In this document: positions 13,749 to 16,853 of the stretch, one piece after another | How positions within the stretch are numbered: the first letter of the stretch is position 1 | How the letters are laid out: each line of letters opens with the position of its first letter | DNA from: JALHUB01 sp050010555 | GTDB lineage: Bacteria; Chloroflexota; Dehalococcoidia; DSTF01; JALHUB01 | Direction: 5' to 3' | Length of the DNA: 16,853 nucleotides | Assembly: GCA_050010555.1 (NCBI GenBank) | Contig: JBEKKV010000044.1 | Span: forward strand, 1-16,853 | The notes under the pieces: generated by a model | Seen by the model: the letters and a program-made list of their open reading frames with translations, nothing else | What the model was told of the DNA's origin: nothing | Database searches by the model: none | Position numbers and translations under genes: made by a program

Positions 13749-14129
13749 CTACTCTCGTTGATGGCGTCGGAACAACCGACTGAGGAGACCTGGCGCACTC
13801 GTTCGAATCGTCTTCTCGCCCCGATCTGACGGTTCCGTGTCGATCTCAATCAGAACACCGCGGGTAGGCTTGTCGCGTGTTCCTCCGGTAATGTGCGCTA
13901 CCTTGGCCTCCAACCGCTCCCCCTTGTCCATCAACTCCGCAACCCACGCAGCATTATGCCGAGATAGATACGCGATCTGGTCTCCGTCTTGCCTCAGCAC
14001 CGCGATCGCATTCTTGTCGTACGGATTGTTCGGCTCTCTTTTAAGGATTACGCGCTCTCCCTCACGGCAACGCCTTATTGTGTGCTGCCGATAAGACTCA
14101 CCACCTAGGTTGCATGTATAAGTGCCCAT
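13749..14129 (-). CDS. Stand-alone HIRAN-domain protein
   Basis: A 126-residue protein made almost entirely of one HIRAN domain, a fold known from HLTF and Rad5 where it binds 3' ends of single-stranded DNA, and found alone or fused to nucleases in bacteria. Recognised blocks are ESYRQHTIRRCREGERVILKREPNNPYDKNAIAV split around the ERV strand, QIAYLSRHNAAWVAELMDKGE and GGTRDKPTRGVLIEID. The tail is Arg-rich (LLSRLFRRHQRE). I prefer the ATG at 14129, which has GGAG at about 14139-14136 upstream; an in-frame ATG at 14141 would add 4 residues but follows only pyrimidine-rich sequence. The gene is 33 bases upstream of ltaE on the same strand and 137 bases beyond tRNA-Glu. A DNA-end-binding or stress role is inferred from the family only; AT content is higher than in neighbours. 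Confidence 0.78.
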   Translation of the reverse strand: MGTYTCNLGGESYRQHTIRRCREGERVILKREPNNPYDKNAIAVLRQDGDQIAYLSRHNAAWVAELMDKGERLEAKVAHITGGTRDKPTRGVLIEIDTEPSDRGEKTIRTSAPGLLSRLFRRHQRE

Positions 14130-14213
14130 GCCGATCTCCATGTCGGAAGGAGTGAACTGCGTGACACGTCATTCCGGCACTGTGCGGACGCTGCATCGGG
14201 ATCAACGACGATA

Positions 14214-14249
14214 GGCCCCCTCTGAGGATTCATATGCTCAAAGGAGGCC
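14214..14249 (-). terminator. Strong hairpin 17 bases after tRNA-Glu
   Basis: On the minus strand GGCCTCCTTTGAG (14249-14237) and CTCAGAGGGGGCC (14226-14214) form a 13-bp stem with two G-U pairs and a 10-base loop. It starts 17 bases beyond the tRNA-Glu 3' CCA and ends before the HIRAN gene. The following bases (TATCGTCGTT) are only moderately U-rich, so it may be a terminator or a processing and stability hairpin. Confidence 0.5.
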
Positions 14250-14265
14250 GTTCGCATTCGATTCC

Positions 14266-14342
14266 TGGTAGCGCATGCGGGATTCGAACCCGCGATCTCC
14301 GCCTTGAGAGGGCGGTGTCCTGGGCCACTAGACGAATGCGCC
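14266..14342 (-). tRNA. tRNA-Glu (anticodon CTC)
   Basis: On the minus strand a complete cloverleaf folds: acceptor GGCGCAT with ATGCGCT (a G-U pair at position 1:72, the rest Watson-Crick), D-arm TCTAGTGGCCCAGGA, anticodon stem CCGCC/GGCGG around loop CTCTCAA with anticodon CTC, and T-arm GCGGG-TTCGAAT-CCCGC. Discriminator A73 is followed by an encoded CCA (14268-14266). It reads GAG codons. A promoter directly upstream and a hairpin directly downstream make it an independent transcript. Confidence 0.93.
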
Positions 14343-14349
14343 ACACCTG

Positions 14350-14378
14350 ATTATGCCCGAAACGCCTTCGCGCTACAA
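14350..14378 (-). promoter_or_regulatory. Promoter of tRNA-Glu
   Basis: On the minus strand TTGTAG (14378-14373) and CATAAT (14355-14350) are 17 bases apart. The expected start is at 14342-14344, essentially the first base of the tRNA, so little or no 5' processing would be needed. Confidence 0.55.
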
Positions 14379-14401
14379 GTCACCCATCGTGAGCGCAGGA
14401 G

Positions 14402-14407
14402 TATACT
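14402..14407 (+). promoter_or_regulatory. Possible -10 for the plus-strand remnant and 129-aa gene
   Basis: TATACT at 14402-14407 lies 48 bases upstream of the small reading frame's ATG. No convincing -35 is seen 16-18 bases before it. It is divergent from the tRNA-Glu promoter about 50 bases away. Confidence 0.3.
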
Positions 14408-14455
14408 CAACGATAAGAGGCCTCGGCAATTGCTGATTACAAGGAGAGCCTCAAC

Positions 14456-14572
14456 ATGCCGGACATGAGCTCGAATAAGCAGGCGGTGCTGGAATTCTAC
14501 GACCTGGCCTTCAACAAGAACAAACCCGCAGAGGCCGCCGAGAGAGTGGCGGCGTTAGTGTTCGGAGGGTAA
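14456..14572 (+). pseudogene. Truncated SnoaL-like N-terminal remnant (38 codons)
   Basis: An ATG at 14456, 9 bases after AAGGAG (14441-14446), opens a 38-residue frame: NKQAVLEFYDLAFNKNKP followed by AEAAERVAALVFGG and TAA. The first 28 or so residues match my recollection of the N-terminal helix of SnoaL-like / NTF2-fold proteins, which normally continue with a RY...YIQHNP core of more than 100 residues; none of that is present. The last residues instead overlap the ribosome site of the next gene. This looks like a gene whose body was lost by deletion, leaving a translated stub that now acts as a leader peptide. A genuine small protein is the alternative. Confidence 0.5.
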
Positions 14573-14574
14573 TC

Positions 14575-14964
14575 ATGGAAGAGCAGTACTGGGAAAGAAT
14601 CGCAGCGGACGCCTGGGAGACCGGCCAAATCAACGAGATAATGAGCGCTGGAGTGAAGTTTCTGCCGATTGTGGAATCCTTTACTGAGGACCTCATGGCG
14701 AGGAGGCCGGACCTGGTCGAACCGGCTCTTTTGGACAGGCTGGGCCCTCGCGTGACCTCGGCGATGCAACAACAGCCGCCCCAGGAAGATATGTACGCGC
14801 TTAACCTGATGAGCGGGGCTGCAAGGATAGCGGTGGAAGCCATCTACAACATCGAGCCCGTTTCAGAGCGCCAGACATTTCAGGCAAGTGGGGTCCTAGC
14901 CGGAGCACTCACCATGGCCTATCTAGCAGGCTATTCCGCGCACTCGAGCGTTAGCAAAACGTGA
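14575..14964 (+). CDS. Hypothetical 129-aa protein, family not recognised
   Basis: The protein is soluble, mostly helical and has no signal peptide. It begins MEEQYWERIAADAW; mid-protein there are acidic and Leu/Ile-rich stretches (LPIVESFTEDLMARRPDLVEPALLDRLGPRV), seen in pieces at about 28-58, and a hydrophobic Ala/Gly-rich C-terminal region (ASGVLAGALTMAYLAGYSAH, about 103-122) that could be a buried or membrane-touching helix. There are no cysteines or obvious catalytic motifs. The ATG at 14575 has CGGAGGG at 14563-14569, which overlaps the end of the preceding remnant frame, so translation may be coupled. It sits alone on the plus strand between two minus-strand tRNAs and ends 22 bases before a bidirectional terminator. 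Its lower GC bias and position are consistent with an acquired gene. Confidence 0.65.
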   Translation: MEEQYWERIAADAWETGQINEIMSAGVKFLPIVESFTEDLMARRPDLVEPALLDRLGPRVTSAMQQQPPQEDMYALNLMSGAARIAVEAIYNIEPVSERQTFQASGVLAGALTMAYLAGYSAHSSVSKT

Positions 14965-14986
14965 GCAACTGCTGAGGAAGGTAAAC

Positions 14987-15014
14987 AGAAAGCCCCGTCT
15001 TCACGGGCCTTTCT
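14987..15014. terminator. Bidirectional intrinsic terminator
   Basis: AGAAAG-C-CCCGT and ACGGG-C-CTTTCT form a 12-position stem with one C-C mismatch around a CTTC loop. On the plus strand it ends the 129-aa gene; on the minus strand it starts 14 bases after the tRNA-Gln CCA, with GCTTTCTGTTT supplying a U-rich tail. Both strands have a U-containing stem edge. Confidence 0.7.
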
Positions 15015-15027
15015 AGATTCAATTCTT

Positions 15028-15101
15028 TGGCTGGGGAGGGAGGATTCGAACCCCCGCATACGGATCCAGAGTCCGCTGTCCTACCACTAGACGACTCCCC
15101 A
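15028..15101 (-). tRNA. tRNA-Gln (anticodon CTG)
   Basis: On the minus strand the acceptor TGGGGAG pairs with CTCCCCA, including the U1-A72 pair typical of bacterial tRNA-Gln. The D-arm is TCTAGTGGTAGGA, the anticodon stem GCGGA/TCCGT encloses loop CTCTGGA with anticodon CTG, and the T-arm is centred on GGTTCGAATCC. G73 and an encoded CCA (15030-15028) follow. It reads CAG codons. It lies 51 bases downstream of gltX. Confidence 0.94.
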
Positions 15102-15112
15102 GCGGCGATGCC

Positions 15113-15141
15113 AGTTTAGCATGGGGGCAAATGGCCGTAAA
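15113..15141 (-). promoter_or_regulatory. Possible promoter of tRNA-Gln
   Basis: On the minus strand TTTACG (15141-15136) and TAAACT (15118-15113) are 17 bases apart, each matching consensus at 4 of 6 positions. Initiation near 15106 would give a 5-base 5' extension on the tRNA. Read-through from gltX is the alternative. Confidence 0.45.
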
Positions 15142-15152
15142 CCGAGGCGTCG

Positions 15153-16619
15153 TTAGGCGAGACGCCCGACCGCATCGCGGAGGCGGCCGAGGCAGCGGTC
15201 GCGGCCCAGGACCTCCATCGTCTCGAATAACGGCGGCGTTGCCGTCTGGCCCGTGACGGCGACCCGGATTAGCATGAACAGATCGCCCGCCTTCAAGCCA
15301 AGCTCTTCGGCAAGAGGACGCAACACGCCCTCCAGCACGTCGCGACGCCAATCGTTTACGGCATCGAGGCGCTCTATCGCCGTCGTTAGTGCCTGCGACG
15401 CCTCGTCCGGCTTGCCCGCGAAGCGCTTGCCCAGCAGAACCTCCGCCGGATACTCCAGCGACCCTTCGACGAAGAAGAACGCCGTCAGCGCCACCGCTTC
15501 GTCCAGGCGCTTGATACGCTCCTGCACGAGGGGGACGATGCGGGCCACGAAGTCGCGGTCGAGCGGACGCGGCACGGCGGGCGGCAGGTCTTCCTCCAGA
15601 CGCTCACTGAGCAACTCCGCCAGTCGTTCCACGGGGAGCTGGCGCATGTAAACGCCGTTCATCCAGGTCAGCTTCTCGACGTCAAAAATGGCCGGGTTCT
15701 TAACGATTCGCTCCAGGCTGAAGTGGCGGATGAACTCCGCGCGCGAGATGATCTCGGTGTGGTCGTCCAGCGACCAGCCGAGCAGTCCGAGGAAGTTGAA
15801 CATCGCCTCCGGCAGAAAGCCCTGGCGCTTGTACTCCAGCAGCGAGACAGCGCCGTGTCGCTTGCTGAGCTTCGCGCGGTCGGCGCCCAGGATCATCGGC
15901 AGGTGGGCGAACACCGGCGGCGCGTAGCTGAGCGCGGCGTAGAGTAGCAGATGGCGCGGCGTGCTGGGCAGCCACTCGTCGGCGCGAAGGACGTGGCTTA
16001 TCTCCATCACGTGGTCGTCGATGACGTTGGCCAGGTGATAGGTGGGAAAGCCGTCCGACTTCAGGATCACGAAGTCGTCCAGCGTCTCGTTCTCGAAGAC
16101 GACGTGGCCGCGGACGGCGTCGTCGAACTCCGTGCGGCCGGTGAGCGGCGTCTTGAAACGCACAACGGGCGTGATGCCCTTCGATTCCTCCTGCGCGCGC
16201 TCCGCCTCGCTGAGATTGCGGCAGCGACGGTCGTAGCGCGGAGGCTCCTTGCGACGTGTCTGCTCGGCGCGCACCTGCTCCAGCCGCTCCGCCGAGCAGT
16301 AGCAGCGATAGGCGGCGTCCTTCGCGATGAGCTCGTCGGCGGCGCGATGGTAGCGCTCCAGCCGCTCCGACTGGAAATAGGGACCGCATGGCCCGCCGAC
16401 CTCGGGGCCCTCGTCCCATTCGAGGCCGAGCCAGCGCAGGCTTTCGAGGATGGCGTCGAGGGCGTCGGGCACGAGGCGCGTCTGGTCGGTGTCCTCGATG
16501 CGCAGCACGAAGCGACCGCCTTCGTGACGGGCGAAGAGCCAGTTGAAGAGGGCGGTGCGTATGTTGCCGACGTGCGGTATGCCCGTCGGGCTGGGCGCAA
16601 AGCGGACGCGAACGGTCAT
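15153..16619 (-). CDS. gltX: Glutamyl-tRNA synthetase
   Basis: GltX charges tRNA-Glu with glutamate; in organisms without glutaminyl-tRNA synthetase it also mischarges tRNA-Gln for later amidation by GatCAB. The 488-residue class I enzyme has FAPSPTGIPHVGN (HIGH motif as HVGN, H16-N19), RTALFNWLFARHEGGRFVLRIEDTD in the following blocks, the FPTYHLANV segment and the KMSKS motif as KLSKR (K250-R254). C106, C108 and C133 resemble the zinc site of E. coli GluRS, though the fourth ligand is not evident. The C-terminal helical anticodon domain is complete. The ATG at 16619 is used because the family begins M-x-VRVRFAPSPTG; the ribosome site is weak. tRNA-Gln and tRNA-Glu follow on the same strand. 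Confidence 0.95.
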   Translation of the reverse strand: MTVRVRFAPSPTGIPHVGNIRTALFNWLFARHEGGRFVLRIEDTDQTRLVPDALDAILESLRWLGLEWDEGPEVGGPCGPYFQSERLERYHRAADELIAKDAAYRCYCSAERLEQVRAEQTRRKEPPRYDRRCRNLSEAERAQEESKGITPVVRFKTPLTGRTEFDDAVRGHVVFENETLDDFVILKSDGFPTYHLANVIDDHVMEISHVLRADEWLPSTPRHLLLYAALSYAPPVFAHLPMILGADRAKLSKRHGAVSLLEYKRQGFLPEAMFNFLGLLGWSLDDHTEIISRAEFIRHFSLERIVKNPAIFDVEKLTWMNGVYMRQLPVERLAELLSERLEEDLPPAVPRPLDRDFVARIVPLVQERIKRLDEAVALTAFFFVEGSLEYPAEVLLGKRFAGKPDEASQALTTAIERLDAVNDWRRDVLEGVLRPLAEELGLKAGDLFMLIRVAVTGQTATPPLFETMEVLGRDRCLGRLRDAVGRLA

Positions 16620-16633
16620 GGCAGCAATGTTCA

Positions 16634-16658
16634 GGGCAGCGCCGTGTTCCGGCTGCCC
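16634..16658 (-). promoter_or_regulatory. Inverted repeat in the gltX upstream region
   Basis: On the minus strand GGGCAGC (16658-16652) and GCTGCCC (16640-16634) form a 7-bp stem with an 11-base loop, 15 bases before the gltX ATG. It may be the terminator stem of the upstream gene without a U-tract, or a leader hairpin. No clear -10/-35 pair is visible in the 66-base gap. Confidence 0.35.
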
Positions 16659-16685
16659 GGCCTCGTATCTATGATAACAGGGAAG

Positions 16686-16853
16686 CTACTTGAGATAGGC
16701 GCCGGGAATGCCGACCCAGCCGAGCGCCGTCATGATGGCCATGTCGGCCAGGGCAACCGCCGTCAGCACGCCCGACAGCGCGATGGGCCTCTCGTTGCCG
16801 TAGCCGCGCATGCCCAGGCGAACGAAGTCGGCGATCTGCTCTCGAAGGCCGTG
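16686..16853 (-). CDS. C-terminal end of an unidentified protein
   Basis: An open minus-strand frame runs from the window edge to TAG at 16688-16686, giving the last 55 residues. It opens HGLREQIADFVRLGMRG and includes a hydrophobic stretch SGVLTAVALADMAIMTALGW (about residues 27-46), then ends VGIPGAYLK. The hydrophobic run is long enough to be a membrane helix, so the gene may encode a membrane protein. The frame is supported by its position, strand and regular spacing ahead of gltX rather than by a recognised family. Confidence 0.5.
   Translation of the reverse strand, partial: HGLREQIADFVRLGMRGYGNERPIALSGVLTAVALADMAIMTALGWVGIPGAYLK

Noticed and set aside
14160..14213. Short plus-strand frame starting GTG after AGGAG near 14150
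   Set aside because: Only about 18 codons, no conserved pattern, and the ribosome-site-like bases lie in the upstream region of the minus-strand HIRAN gene.
1..16853. CRISPR arrays, insertion sequences, phage genes, integrases or toxin-antitoxin pairs
   Set aside because: No regularly spaced repeats, transposase or integrase motifs or paired small toxin-like genes were seen on either strand.

Overview
The window is GC-rich, densely packed bacterial chromosome made of ordinary housekeeping and accessory genes. The glutamyl-tRNA synthetase with a GIPHVGN version of HIGH, the cmk-plsC-ispH-DUF512 gene order, the surface proteins with Pro/Thr linkers and the TATAAT promoters set directly against start codons all suggest a Chloroflexota bacterium, perhaps of the Dehalococcoidia. 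That placement is inferred from gene content and recall and was not tested by a search. I see no phage, transposon, CRISPR array or recognisable defence system.

Layout, left to right. Bases 1-1561 (+) hold the 3' end of xseA, then xseB and a PHP-domain phosphoesterase, packed as one operon of exonuclease VII plus a nucleotide-processing enzyme. Bases 1644-2033 (+) hold a small double-CxxC zinc-ribbon protein behind a TATAAT promoter so close to the ATG that its mRNA should be leaderless. Bases 2089-3771 (+) hold a promoter, a structured leader of about 110 nt and a secreted, C-terminally anchored protein with two tandem beta-sandwich modules. Bases 3811-7368 (+) hold cmk, plsC, ispH and a DUF512 radical-SAM/PDZ protein with overlapping or nearly touching ends; cmk has no ATG, GTG or TTG available before its P-loop.

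From 7370 to 14141 everything is on the minus strand. Read in transcription order it is a HIRAN-domain protein, L-threonine aldolase, DNA polymerase I with all three activities intact, a small TPR-like protein, mutM (Fpg) and a DmpA/P1-family aminopeptidase. polA and mutM tie this block to DNA repair, and polA again has a leaderless-type promoter.

From 14200 to 16688 lies a translation neighbourhood on the minus strand: gltX, tRNA-Gln(CTG) and tRNA-Glu(CTC). Between the two tRNAs, on the plus strand, sit a 38-codon remnant resembling a SnoaL-like N-terminus and an unrecognised 129-aa protein, closed off from tRNA-Gln by a bidirectional hairpin terminator. The window ends inside an unidentified minus-strand gene.

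The most informative points are the missing canonical start of cmk, the leader of the surface-protein gene where one segment can pair either with the Shine-Dalgarno or with an upstream copy of the same sequence, the leaderless promoters, and the gene remnant plus orphan gene between the tRNAs.
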